Assembly (NCBI RefSeq): GCF_013466985.1
Contig: NZ_CP059164.1
Coordinates: 815,001 to 879,000, forward strand
Reading direction: 5' to 3'
From: Nocardioides ungokensis
GTDB taxonomy: Bacteria; Actinomycetota; Actinomycetes; Propionibacteriales; Nocardioidaceae
Length of the DNA stretch: 64,000 bases
Shown here one piece after another: positions 52,632 to 61,806 of this stretch (positions are counted from its first letter, which is position 1; each line of letters opens with the position of its first letter). The position numbers and the translations under genes were made by a program. The notes below the pieces were generated by a model, which worked only from the letters and a program-made list of their open reading frames with translations, searched no databases and was not told where the DNA came from.

Positions 52632-55520
52632 ATGACCGAGACGGTGAGCGGCGGGGCATCCGCCAAGACGGGGGCCGGCCTGAAGATCGATCGGGTCTTC
52701 AGCACCGAGGGCACGCACCCCTACGACGAGATCTCGTGGGAGCGTCGCGACGTCGTCCAGACCAACTGGAAGACCGGCGAGGCCGTCTTCGAGCAGCGCG
52801 GCGTGGAGTTCCCCGACTTCTGGTCGGTCAACGCCTCGACGATCGTCACCACCAAGTACTTCCGCGGCGCCGTCGGCACCGACGCCCGCGAGTGGAGCCT
52901 CAAGCAGCTCGTCGACCGGGTCGTGAAGACCTACACCAAGGCGGGCGTCGAGCACGGCTACTTCGCCACCGACGCCGACGCCGAGGTGTTCGAGCACGAG
53001 CTGACCTGGCTCCTGGTCAACCAGTACTTCTCCTTCAACTCTCCCGTCTGGTTCAACGTCGGCACTCCCTCGCCGCAGCAGGTCTCCGCGTGCTTCATCC
53101 TCTCGGTCGACGACTCGATGGACTCGATCCTGAACTGGTACAAGGAGGAGGGCTTCATCTTCAAGGGCGGCTCCGGCGCCGGCCTGAACCTCTCCCGCAT
53201 CCGCTCCTCCAAGGAGCTGCTCTCCTCCGGCGGCACCGCCTCCGGCCCGGTCTCCTTCATGCGCGGTGCCGACGCCTCCGCGGGCACCATCAAGTCCGGC
53301 GGCGCGACGCGCCGTGCGGCCAAGATGGTCGTCCTCGACGTCGACCACCCCGACATCGTGGAGTTCGTCGAGACCAAGGCGCGCGAGGAGGACAAGATCC
53401 GCGCGCTGCGTGACGCCGGCTTCGACATGGACCTCGGCGGCGCCGACATCACGTCGGTGCAGTACCAGAACGCCAACAACTCCGTCCGCGTCAGCGACGA
53501 GTTCATGCGTGCGGTCGAGGACGGCACCGACTTCGCCCTGCGCGGCCGGATGACCGGTGAGGTCATCGAGCGCGTCGACGCCCGCGACCTGTTCCACAAG
53601 ATCGCCAAGGCCGCCTGGGAGTGCGCCGACCCGGGCCTGCAGTACGACGACACCATCAACGACTGGCACACCAACCCCGAGACCGGCCGGATCACCGCGT
53701 CCAACCCGTGCTCGGAGTACATGTCCCTCGACAACTCCTCGTGCAACCTGGCGTCGCTGAACCTGCTGAAGTTCCTCAAGGACGACGACACCTTCGACTC
53801 CGAGCTGTTCGCGAAGGCCGTCGAGCTGATCATCACCGCGATGGACATCTCGATCTGCTTCGCCGACTTCCCGACCGAGGCGATCGGCAAGACCACCGTG
53901 GACTACCGCCAGCTCGGCATCGGCTACGCCAACCTCGGCGCGCTGCTGATGGCGATGGGCCTGGGCTACGACTCCGACGGTGGCCGCGCGATGGCCGCCG
54001 CGATCACCTCGCTGATGACCGGCACCTCCTACAAGCGCTCGGCCGAGCTGGCCGGCGTGGTCGGCCCCTACAACGGCTACGCCCGCAACGCTGAGGCCCA
54101 CAAGCGGGTCATGCGCAAGCACCAGGCCGCCAACGACACCGTGCGCACCCTCGGCATCGCCGACTCCGGCGTGCACAAGGTCGCCACCGCCGCGTGGGCC
54201 CAGGTGATCGAGCTCGGCGCGACCAACGGCTTCCGCAACGCGCAGGCCTCGGTGCTCGCACCGACCGGCACCATCGGCTTCATGATGGACTGCGACACCA
54301 CCGGCATCGAGCCCGACTTCTCCCTGGTGAAGTTCAAGAAGCTCGTCGGCGGCGGCTCGATGCAGATCGTCAACCAGACCATCCCGCGCGCGCTGAAGAA
54401 GCTGGGCTACCAGCCCGAGCAGGTCGAGGCGATCGTCGCCTACATCGCCGAGCACGGCCACGTGATCGACGCGCCCGGCCTGAAGACCGAGCACTACGAG
54501 GTCTTCGACTGCGCGATGGGCGCCCGCGCCCTCAAGCCGATGGGCCACGTGCGGATGATGGCGGCGGCCCAGCCGTTCCTCTCCGGCGCGATCAGCAAGA
54601 CGGTCAACCTCCCCGAGAGCGCCACCGTCGAGGAGATCGAGGACGTCTACCTGCAGTCGTGGAAGCTCGGCCTGAAGGCCACCGCGATCTACCGCGACAA
54701 CTGCAAGGTCGGCCAGCCGCTCTCGGGTGGCAAGGGCGAGAACAAGGGCGAGGCCGCAACGGCGCAGACCGCCGAGGCCCCGGTCGAGGCGAAGGTCGTC
54801 GAGAAGATCGTCTACGCCCCGACCCGCAAGCGCCTGCCGAAGTCCCGTGTCTCGCGCACCACCTCCTTCACCGTGGGTGGCGCCGAGGGCTACATGACCT
54901 CGGGTGCGCACGATGACGGCCACCTCGGCGAGGTCTTCCTCAAGCTCGGCAAGCAGGGCTCGACCCTGGCCGGCGTGATGGACGCCTTCTCGATCGCGGT
55001 CAGCATCGGCCTGCAGTACGGCGTGCCGCTGGAGACCTACGTCTCGAAGTTCACCAACCTGCGCTTCGAGCCCGCCGGCCTCACCGACGACCCGGACGTC
55101 CGCATGGCGCAGTCCCTCATGGACTACGTCTGGCGCCGCCTGGCCCTGGACTACCTCCCGTTCGAGTCGCGCGCCGCCCTGGGCATCTACTCGGCCGACG
55201 AGCGCCAGCGCCACCTCGAGACGGGCTCCTACGAGCCCGTCGAGGAGACCGGCTCCGCCGCCGAGCTCCTCGAGGCCCCGTCAACCTCCGTCCCGGTGGT
55301 CGAGGCCGAGCTCGTGGAGACCAAGGACAGCCACGGCTCCGAGGCCCGCGAGGTCCCGGCCCAGCCCGCCAAGGAGGCCCACACCTCCGCCGAGCTCCTG
55401 GAGAAGATCACCGGCCACGCCGTCGACTCCCCGCTCTGCTTCACCTGCGGCACCAAGATGCGCCCCGCCGGCTCGTGCTACGTCTGCGAGGGCTGCGGCT
55501 CCACCAGCGGCTGCAGCTGA
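52632..55520 (+). CDS. nrdJ: Vitamin B12-dependent ribonucleotide reductase, class II (NrdJ)
   Basis: 962 aa from ATG 52632. Makes deoxyribonucleotides with adenosylcobalamin and needs no oxygen. 'WLLVNQYFSFNSPVWFNVG', 'GFIFKGGSGAGLNLSRIRS', the active-site region 'ASNPCSEYMSLDNSSCNLAS', and 'LAPTGTIGFMMDCDTTGIEP' are family motifs. The C-terminal tail has the redox and zinc cysteines ('LCFTCGTKMRPAG', 'CYVCEGCGSTSGC'). Length normal, no frameshift. 174 nt separate it from nrdR; cotranscription is likely. The NrdR boxes upstream should control both. Confidence 0.98.
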   Translation: MTETVSGGASAKTGAGLKIDRVFSTEGTHPYDEISWERRDVVQTNWKTGEAVFEQRGVEFPDFWSVNASTIVTTKYFRGAVGTDAREWSLKQLVDRVVKTYTKAGVEHGYFATDADAEVFEHELTWLLVNQYFSFNSPVWFNVGTPSPQQVSACFILSVDDSMDSILNWYKEEGFIFKGGSGAGLNLSRIRSSKELLSSGGTASGPVSFMRGADASAGTIKSGGATRRAAKMVVLDVDHPDIVEFVETKAREEDKIRALRDAGFDMDLGGADITSVQYQNANNSVRVSDEFMRAVEDGTDFALRGRMTGEVIERVDARDLFHKIAKAAWECADPGLQYDDTINDWHTNPETGRITASNPCSEYMSLDNSSCNLASLNLLKFLKDDDTFDSELFAKAVELIITAMDISICFADFPTEAIGKTTVDYRQLGIGYANLGALLMAMGLGYDSDGGRAMAAAITSLMTGTSYKRSAELAGVVGPYNGYARNAEAHKRVMRKHQAANDTVRTLGIADSGVHKVATAAWAQVIELGATNGFRNAQASVLAPTGTIGFMMDCDTTGIEPDFSLVKFKKLVGGGSMQIVNQTIPRALKKLGYQPEQVEAIVAYIAEHGHVIDAPGLKTEHYEVFDCAMGARALKPMGHVRMMAAAQPFLSGAISKTVNLPESATVEEIEDVYLQSWKLGLKATAIYRDNCKVGQPLSGGKGENKGEAATAQTAEAPVEAKVVEKIVYAPTRKRLPKSRVSRTTSFTVGGAEGYMTSGAHDDGHLGEVFLKLGKQGSTLAGVMDAFSIAVSIGLQYGVPLETYVSKFTNLRFEPAGLTDDPDVRMAQSLMDYVWRRLALDYLPFESRAALGIYSADERQRHLETGSYEPVEETGSAAELLEAPSTSVPVVEAELVETKDSHGSEAREVPAQPAKEAHTSAELLEKITGHAVDSPLCFTCGTKMRPAGSCYVCEGCGSTSGCS

Positions 55521-55567
55521 TGCGCATCGTTTTGCGAGCGGCACGGGACGCGACCTGACTCGATATT

Positions 55568-55602
55568 GAGTGGGCCGACCGCCTCTGGCGGTCGGCCCAC
55601 TC
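55568..55602 (+). terminator. Terminator after nrdJ
   Basis: A perfect 16-bp stem GAGTGGGCCGACCGCC and its complement with a 3-nt loop lies 47 nt after the nrdJ stop. Confidence 0.9.
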
Positions 55603-55714
55603 GGTCGAAGCGGGGTGGCGACGGAGCAAGGATCGGGGGCGTGAAAGTGGCAAGGGTTCGAAGCTTGAGACCGGGGACCTGCCCTACGTCAACGGCACGC
55701 CGGAGTGGTCCGAC

Positions 55715-56191
55715 GTGATCCCCGGGGCGATGGAAGGCATCAGCCGGGCGCACGGCCTCGACCTGAGGAAGTACCTCTCCAGGTGGGGCCGCATGGTGGT
55801 GCGCACCGAGTCGCACCAGTGCATCGGGGAGATGTCCGGGGAGTTCCCCAACCTGACGATCAAGCACCTGATGAAGAAGCGCTACGAGGACATCCTCGAC
55901 GTGCCGGTCTTCCGCCGGATCATGAAGGGCCTCGAGATGGGGTCGGCCTCGGGCCACCCGAGCGCGCCGATGTTCATGGTGTGGGGCAACCACGACGGCA
56001 AGGGCGACGACGTGATGGTCGCGAAGGACCAGGCCGACCTGGCCGCGGAGTACTGCCGCCAGGGCGTGCCGGTGCAGACCCAGGAGATCCAGGGTGCCGA
56101 CCACAGCGACGCCGGGGCGAGCTTCATCCCCGCGGCGGAGGCCTGGCTGGCCGCGCGCTTCGCCGGGACGCCGCCGCCGAGCACCTGCTGA
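55715..56191 (+). pseudogene. C-terminal fragment of a secretory lipase-like hydrolase
   Basis: About 158 aa from GTG 55715; the same frame is open upstream to about 55650 ('DLPYVNGTPEWSDV') but has no start codon there. 'MFMVWGNHDGKGDDVMVAKD' and 'QGADHSDAGASFIPAAEAWL' carry the acid and His ends of an alpha/beta-hydrolase triad as in the fungal-type secretory lipase family. The nucleophile elbow and signal peptide are missing. Full-length family members are about 400 aa. So this is a 5'-truncated remnant just behind the nrdJ terminator. Confidence 0.6.
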
Positions 56192-56292
56192 CCGAGCCGT
56201 AGATCGTGCACAGCCCGTCCTCGGCGCTGCGTTGTCCACAGGAGCCGTAGCGAGCCTTGTGACGGCACCTGCTCGAGGCGAAGTCTGAGGGC

Positions 56293-57503
56293 ATGAGCAC
56301 GCCGAGATCGCCGTACCCGTCCAGCCCGTCCAGCCCGTCACCGGGGTTCCGCCGCGGGAAGCGGATCAGCGACCTGATGACGCGCGAGTACGAAGCGTTC
56401 GTCGACAGCGCGACCGCCGCCGAGCGGGCAGGTGACGCGGCGACCGCACTGGAGTACCACCAGGGCGTGCCGATGTTCCGCCGCAGCGCGCACCGGGTCG
56501 TGCTGACGCAGCTGGCCGACCTGTCGGACGAGATGACGCCGTGGCTGTGGGCCCGGTGGGTTGCCTACCAGTGCACTCGCGCCGAGGACCCCGGCTCGCT
56601 GTCGCGGGAGTCGTCCCGCATCGCGCTGGACTACACGGTGCGGATGTTCCATGCCGAGGATCTCGAGCGCGCGTACGACGAGGGTGCCGACCCGATCCAG
56701 CTCATGTCCAGGACCGTGGGGGAGGACTGGGCCTACCACCAGATCTGCACCTTCGAGCTCCGCGGTCTCGAGCTCTTCCTGGAAACGCTCGCCACCGGAC
56801 GGCTCGCGGAGGGGTGCTCCCTGGCGCGCCAGTGGGTCGGGGCCACGATGAGCGGCTTCCGGCTCGAGTCGGTCGGCGGAGGGCGACTGGTCGTCCGAGA
56901 CCTCGGCGGGGAGGACCGCTCGAGCGAGGTCCTGGACCTGGGAGCGGGACTGCTGCTCGACGTGGGCGGCTTTGTGATCGGGCGACTGGTGCCCAGCGGG
57001 ACCACCCCGGCGCTGATGTTCGACACCCGCCCACTGCCGGTGGACGAGCAGACCGCTGTCGCGGCTGCGACCGGAGACCGTCGTGGTGCGTGGATCACGG
57101 CCCTAGAGCGGGCATTCGCCGAGGGACGCCTCGAACGCTCGATGTTGCGGTCGGAGGACCGCGAGCTGGTCACCGACGTGCCAGGCCTCATCCTGCTCGA
57201 GCGCGCCACACCGCCGGCCGCGTGGCCAGCGCCAGGGAGCAGCTCGCCCGCGGGCGTGACGAGATCGGGCGCGCGGCGTACCGCGTCCTGCGGGCTGTCG
57301 CCGAGGGGTCGTTCGGGCCCGAGGCGGACGCGTCGTACGTCGCGGCCGCGGTGCTGAACCCGCACGGGTTCGCGGAGGCCCAAGCACAGCTGGTGGCGGC
57401 CGGCCATCGCGGGGCCTGGGAGCACTGGGCGGGGCTGGTCCCGCCGCCGGCCCAGGGCCGGCTCGCCCTGCTGGCGGCGCTGAGTGCCGAGGCTGCGGCC
57501 TGA
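56293..57503 (+). CDS. Protein of unknown function, one frameshift (about 403 aa)
   Basis: Starts at ATG 56293 with a Ser/Pro-rich leader. 'REYEAFVDSATAAERAGDAA' and 'LEYHQGVPMFRRSAHRVVL' suggest a helical N-domain; 'LWARWVAYQCTRAEDPG' and 'VGGGRLVVRDLGGEDRSSEV' follow. Near 57210-57220 one base is missing; the next frame continues 'VASAREQLARGRDEIGRAAY', 'HGFAEAQAQLVAAGHRGAWE' and stops at 57503. One added base gives 404 codons. No signal peptide or membrane helix. I recognise no family and propose no function. Confidence 0.65.
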
Positions 57504-57529
57504 TCGTGGAGGACCGGGGCTGGGGCCGC

Positions 57530-57850
57530 TCAGCGGAGGGACGACAGGGCGGCAACCACGAGGAGGTACGACGCCAGGCCGACGCCGACCGCGACCGGGA
57601 CGGAGCGTCCGCGGAACGCGATCAGCAGCCCGACTCCCACCGCGAGCGCGCCGACGAGCGGGGCGGCGGCGATGCTGCCGTCCTGGTGGTGGAGCACGGA
57701 CCGGACGGTGACGGCCGCGATGACCGCGAGCCCCGCGAACCCGGCCGCCTCCGCAAGCCGCACAGGCAGGCGGTGGGCGCCGACCAGCGGCACCGCTCGG
57801 AACAGCAGGCTGCCGAGGCCGACCACCAGGACGGCGAGCAGGACGTTCAT
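57530..57850 (-). CDS. azlD: AzlD-family small membrane subunit
   Basis: 106 aa from ATG 57850, overlapping the azlC stop (ATGA). Three to four membrane helices, 'VVGLGSLLFRAVPLVGAHRL' at the start. AzlD is the small partner of AzlC in branched-chain amino-acid (and azaleucine) export. Order azlC then azlD with a 4-base overlap is standard. Confidence 0.85.
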   Translation of the reverse strand: MNVLLAVLVVGLGSLLFRAVPLVGAHRLPVRLAEAAGFAGLAVIAAVTVRSVLHHQDGSIAAAPLVGALAVGVGLLIAFRGRSVPVAVGVGLASYLLVVAALSSLR

Positions 57851-58548
57851 CGCGCACGCTCCGCGAGCACTCCGCAGGCGGCGCCGACCGAGCCGGCCAG
57901 CAGCAAGGCCGTCCCGGTGTCCGCCTGCCACGTCACCGCTGCCGTGACCCCGCCCGCGGCCATCGCGGCGGCGACGGGACGTTGTCGCAGCTGAGGTACG
58001 ACGACGGCGCCCAGCGTGAGCGGCGTGACGAGGTCCGTGACCGGAGTGGCGGAGATGTGACTCCCGATGAGCGCCCCTGCCGTGACCATGGCCGGCCAGG
58101 CGACGAACAGCGTGATGGCCGCGCCGAAGTAGTACGACGGAGCGTTGCGCGCGCGGTCCCGGGCCAGTGCCCAGGGCGCGTCGGTGAGCATCACTGCCGC
58201 CGCGATCCGACGCCACATCGGCTCCGACCGCCACGCCGGCGCCATCGCCGCGGCGTACGCCGTGAGCCTGGCGTTGACGAGGAGGCCGACCGCGGCAGCG
58301 GCCATCCAGCCACCGCCGTGGGCGAGCACGTCGAGCAGGGCGAGGTGGGCGGCGCCGCCGTAGACCAGCCAGGTGCCGGCCCAGGCGGCCCACGGCTCGG
58401 TGCTCGCGGCGACCGAGGCGCCGACCACTAGGGCGAACGGCGCGTACGCAAGGAGAATCGGCGCCATCGCCCGGATGCCGGCGTGCAGCTGTCCGGCTCC
58501 CGGGGACCCCGCTCGCCCCAGGGCTTCGGGGGCCAGGCGCTCGGTCAC
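57847..58548 (-). CDS. azlC: AzlC-family permease
   Basis: 233 aa from GTG 58548, overlapping the stop of a 45-aa gene (GTGA). About six membrane helices; 'APILLAYAPFALVVGASVAA', 'GGAAHLALLDVLAHGG', 'LLVNARLTAYAAAMAP' and 'LTDAPWALAR' are AzlC features ('NARLTLYAA'-type motif). Exports branched-chain amino acids together with AzlD. No Lrp/AzlB-type regulator is adjacent. Confidence 0.88.
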   Translation of the reverse strand: MTERLAPEALGRAGSPGAGQLHAGIRAMAPILLAYAPFALVVGASVAASTEPWAAWAGTWLVYGGAAHLALLDVLAHGGGWMAAAAVGLLVNARLTAYAAAMAPAWRSEPMWRRIAAAVMLTDAPWALARDRARNAPSYYFGAAITLFVAWPAMVTAGALIGSHISATPVTDLVTPLTLGAVVVPQLRQRPVAAAMAAGGVTAAVTWQADTGTALLLAGSVGAACGVLAERAR

Positions 58549-58682
58549 AGCGATCGGCGGCCGCGCCGCCGGCGGCGCTCCCGCTCGAGCTCGAGCGCCT
58601 GGAGCTTGCCGGGCTGCCTGAGCCGGCGGCCGACCTCGTTCTCGAACGCCCGAGCGGCCTCGAGGGACAGGTTGGTGTGCAT
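58545..58682 (-). CDS. Small basic protein (45 aa) coupled to azlC
   Basis: ATG 58682 has GGAGGAAGC just upstream and the frame ends at 58545 inside the azlC GTG (GTGA). 'NLSLEAARAFENEVGRRLRQ' is an amphipathic helix; the tail 'ELERERRRRRGRRSL' is very basic. Too short for routine gene calls. Good RBS plus 4-base coupling support translation. It could be a leader peptide that sets azlC translation, or a small DNA/RNA-binding protein. Confidence 0.55.
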   Translation of the reverse strand: MHTNLSLEAARAFENEVGRRLRQPGKLQALELERERRRRRGRRSL

Positions 58683-58959
58683 GCTTCCTCCAGTGAGTTT
58701 CGGTAAGGCACTCGAGCGTGGACCGGGCACCTTCCCGCGGCCTTCCCTCGTGCCGCGACCACCGTGTCTCCGACGCAGTTCTCACAGCGTTCGGGGAAGG
58801 TCGGGGGAGAGCCGCAAAGGCGAACGCCTGCTTCGTCGTACTCATCGCTCATCGGCCGGTGATTGATTGCCGGCCACGGGCGGCGCGCACCCCAAGAACA
58901 GGCGATGCGTCCGGCGCCGTGCGGGTGCGTACTGAGAAGGACGGACTCGGGAGGACACC
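58683..58959. other. Gene-free divergent region
   Basis: 277 bp between the azlC leader gene and the beta-propeller gene. No open frame with coding character seen. A small hairpin GGCCGG / CCGGCC lies at 58854-58875. It must hold both promoters. Confidence 0.5.
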
Positions 58960-59922
58960 ATGCGCCGCATCCGAACCACGACCGGGCTGCTCGTCGCCGC
59001 CTGCGTCGCCGGCGCGGCACTCACCGCGCCCGTCCGGGCCGCGTCGGACTCGGCCGCCGCGCCGGCGGGTCCCGCCGCCAACGGGCGGATCGCCTACGTC
59101 GACGTCGGCGACAACACCTCGTCGTTCGACGTCTTCACGGTGCGCCCGCGCGGCGGAGGTGTCCGCCGGCTCACCGCCGCGGGCGACGCGTTCTCCCCGG
59201 CCTGGTCTCCCGACGGGCGAAGGATCGTGTTCGAGCGGAACCGGCTCGGTGCCGGCACGCAGTTCTGGCTCATGGGTCCTCGCGGGCACCACAAGCGCCT
59301 GCTGCTCTCGGGGCTGCAAGGCGGCCGGTTCCCGTCGTGGTCACCCACCGGATCGAGCATCGTGTTCGCCGCAGACGCCGCACGAGAGACCCGCCAGCTG
59401 TTCGTGTACCGCCTGCGCACGGGCACGGTGTCGCGGCTGACGAGTCCCGGTCGGCGGCACTGGTCCGCCGACCAGCCCGCCTGGTCGCCACGCGGCGACC
59501 GGATCGCCTTCATCAGGTACAACCGCCGCAGCCGCCCCGATCTCTTCACCATCCGCACCGACGGCAGCGGGCTGCACCGGCTGACCCGCTCGGCGTTCTC
59601 GGAGTTCGACCCCGCGTGGTCCCCGGACGGCTCGCGCATCGCCTACACCCGGTCGTGGCAGGAGCAGCCCTGCCGCTCGGACGTCTTCGTCATCGCGGCG
59701 AGCGGCGGCACGTCGCGAAGGGTGCTCGACCGTGGCTGCGACGACTCCGAGCCGAGCTGGGCGCCGAACGGCGCACGGATCGTCCTCTACAGCAACCAGA
59801 AGGCGGGCACGCCGGGCTGGCGGCGGCACTCGGGCCTGTGGACCGTGCGTCCGGACGGCACCGACGCGCGGCTGCTGCTCCAGGGGATCTTCGCGGGCGC
59901 CCCCGACTGGCAGGCCAGGTGA
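58960..59922 (+). CDS. Secreted TolB-like beta-propeller protein
   Basis: 320 aa from ATG 58960 (GGGAGG upstream). Signal peptide to about residue 27 ('LLVAACVAGAALTAPVRA'). Five or six PD40 repeats, each with 'W-S-P-x-G': 'FSPAWSPDGRRIVF', 'FPSWSPTGSSIVF', 'QPAWSPRGDRIAF', 'FDPAWSPDGSRIAY', 'PSWAPNGARIVL'. TolB-type propellers bind peptides or sugars. No Pal/Tol system exists in actinobacteria, so its partner is unknown. Convergent with the next gene (16 bp). Confidence 0.87.
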   Translation: MRRIRTTTGLLVAACVAGAALTAPVRAASDSAAAPAGPAANGRIAYVDVGDNTSSFDVFTVRPRGGGVRRLTAAGDAFSPAWSPDGRRIVFERNRLGAGTQFWLMGPRGHHKRLLLSGLQGGRFPSWSPTGSSIVFAADAARETRQLFVYRLRTGTVSRLTSPGRRHWSADQPAWSPRGDRIAFIRYNRRSRPDLFTIRTDGSGLHRLTRSAFSEFDPAWSPDGSRIAYTRSWQEQPCRSDVFVIAASGGTSRRVLDRGCDDSEPSWAPNGARIVLYSNQKAGTPGWRRHSGLWTVRPDGTDARLLLQGIFAGAPDWQAR

Positions 59923-59938
59923 ACCTCTCCTCCACGCA

Positions 59939-60922
59939 TCACGCCGGGTCCGGCTCCGACGACTGACGCACACCGGGAAGCACGACGAGCTTGGCCCCGG
60001 GGCTCTTCTCGGGCAGCCAGTCCTCCCACGGCTCGATGTCCTCGGCGAACGGCGTACGCCACGCCAGGTGGCCGAGCAGGGCGATCACGAACTGGTCGGT
60101 GGTCATGCCGTACTGCCGCGCACGGGCCATCAGCTCCGAGTGCAGGGCGATGGGCATGCCGTCGATGCAGAACGTGACGCTGTCCTCCTGCCGGGAGGCT
60201 GCCATCGCACGCCAGTGCTCGGACTCGCGGGTCTCGAGCGGGTCGTAGAGCAGCTCGTCGAGCGGTGCGTGCGGCGAGGACAGGAGGTCCGGGTCCTCGA
60301 GGCGGGCGAGGGCCAGGGCGTGGACGACCCGGGCGGCGCGGTCGACCCGGTCGGTGGCGGCGTTCCAGCTCGCGGTGTTGCGGCGTTCGGCGACGAGCTC
60401 GCGCACGTGCAGCTCCTCGGCCGCGCCGGCCAGGTCAGCCCGGTCGACGGTGCTGACCTCGAGCTCGCCCGACCGCCACCGCAGGGCGATCAGGTCACCG
60501 CGCTCCGCGTCCGGCAGCCAGCCGCGAGGGCCGACGAGGGCCGGCTCGGCGGACTGTGACGCCCGGACCCGGCCGCCGCCGGCCAGCGGCAGAGGTCGCG
60601 CGCAGGCCATCAGCAGGAAGGGGTGGACGCCCTCCCCGAGCCACAGGTCGCTCCGATCGCGCAGGGAGCCTCGGACCCGGTGGGTGAGGACGATCCCGTC
60701 CAGGACGTGCGCGAGGTTGGCCACCCGACCGTCGGGCCGCACCACCAGGGTCGTGGCCTCGTCCGCGAGCTGTTCCACCCGGTCCCGAGTGATGCGCGGA
60801 TCCCGGATCCGCCGCCGTGCCCGGTCCGCCAGCCACTCCATGTTCTGCGGGCCGTGCTCGTGGGTGAGCTCCTCGAGCACGTCGTGGAGATCGAGCTTGT
60901 CGAGCCAGGTCGATGACGTCAT
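59939..60922 (-). CDS. Protein of unknown function (327 aa)
   Basis: ATG 60922. 'LHDVLEELTHEHGPQNMEWL' and 'ADRARRRIRDPRITRDRVEQ' at the N-terminus, a middle with 'DLIALRWRSGELEVSTVDRA', and the C-terminal 'GMPIALHSELMARARQYGMT' and 'DQFVIALLGHLAWRTPFAED'. The last part looks like a ribbon-helix-helix-like or DNA-binding helix pair, but this is weak. No signal peptide or membrane helix. No family recognised. Divergent from the SprT-like gene across 149 bp. Confidence 0.7.
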   Translation of the reverse strand: MTSSTWLDKLDLHDVLEELTHEHGPQNMEWLADRARRRIRDPRITRDRVEQLADEATTLVVRPDGRVANLAHVLDGIVLTHRVRGSLRDRSDLWLGEGVHPFLLMACARPLPLAGGGRVRASQSAEPALVGPRGWLPDAERGDLIALRWRSGELEVSTVDRADLAGAAEELHVRELVAERRNTASWNAATDRVDRAARVVHALALARLEDPDLLSSPHAPLDELLYDPLETRESEHWRAMAASRQEDSVTFCIDGMPIALHSELMARARQYGMTTDQFVIALLGHLAWRTPFAEDIEPWEDWLPEKSPGAKLVVLPGVRQSSEPDPA

Positions 60923-61071
60923 GGGTTCCTCCGAGGTCGAGGTCACCGATTCTGCGCACATCCGGTCCCGGCCGTCGGCGCTCATCCACAGGCCTGTCCG
61001 AAGCCGTCGGTGGCGGCCCCTACGGTGTGGTCCGCGGCAGCAGGTGCGGCCGACTGATCGAGGGAGGGTGC

Positions 61072-61752
61072 ATGGACCTGGACGAGGCGGCGGGGCTGGG
61101 GCGGCGGCTGCTGGACCGGCACGGACTCCGGGACTGGAGCATCGTGTTCGACCGGGCCAAGCGGCGTGCCGGCATCTGCCGGCCCGGCCGCAAGCAGATC
61201 GGGTTGAGCGCACCGCTCACCTCGATCCACCCGGAGGCGGAGGTGCGCGACACCATCCTCCACGAGATCGCCCACGCCCTGGTCGGCGCGCATCACGGTC
61301 ACGACGCGGCCTGGCGGGCGACTGCGCTCCGGATCGGCTGCAGCGGCGCCCGGTGCACCAGCCAGGACGCCCCGAGCATCGAGGGCGACTGGGTCGGCAC
61401 CTGCCCTGCGGGGCACCGGCTGACCCGTCATCGACGTCCCGAACGGCCGGCGGCGTGCCGTACCTGCTCACCGTCGTTCGACGTCGCCAACCTGCTGAGC
61501 TGGACCTTCCGGGGGCAGCCGGCACCCATGCTTCCCGGCTACCGCGCCGAGCTCGAGCGCCTCACCGCAGCGGCGTCTCGCCCGGTGGTCCGCTCGCCGG
61601 TCCGGCCGGGGGACCCGGTGCGGATCGTCATCCCGGGCAGCAAGTACGACGGGGTCACCGGCACCCTGGTCAAGCGGGGCCGCACCCGCTACCACCTGCG
61701 CGTCGGGAGCTCGGTGATGACGGTGCCGTTCTCGATGGTGCAGCCCGTCTGA
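61072..61752 (+). CDS. SprT-like zinc metalloprotein
   Basis: 226 aa from ATG 61072, preceded by GAGGGAGGG. HExxH at 64-68 ('DTILHEIAHALVGAHHGHDA') with a following His pair, as in the SprT/Spartan-like family. A zinc ribbon follows ('CPAGHRLTRH' and 'ACRTCSPSF'). A C-terminal segment of about 50 residues ('VIPGSKYDGVTGTLVKRG', 'RTRYHLRVG') resembles a small KOW/SH3-like barrel, which is unusual for SprT. Possible role in DNA-protein crosslink or protein quality control; the true substrate is unknown. Confidence 0.8.
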   Translation: MDLDEAAGLGRRLLDRHGLRDWSIVFDRAKRRAGICRPGRKQIGLSAPLTSIHPEAEVRDTILHEIAHALVGAHHGHDAAWRATALRIGCSGARCTSQDAPSIEGDWVGTCPAGHRLTRHRRPERPAACRTCSPSFDVANLLSWTFRGQPAPMLPGYRAELERLTAAASRPVVRSPVRPGDPVRIVIPGSKYDGVTGTLVKRGRTRYHLRVGSSVMTVPFSMVQPV

Positions 61753-61806
61753 CCAGCCGCGTCAAGGTGTGCCCCGCTCAGGACCAAGCACGCGACCCGA
61801 CCCGGG

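Noticed and set aside
51804..55214. An 1136-codon open frame on the minus strand opposite nrdR-nrdJ
   Set aside because: Antisense shadow of nrdJ. Its translation is Val/Leu/Gly/His/Arg-rich without motifs, while the plus strand encodes a complete class II reductase.
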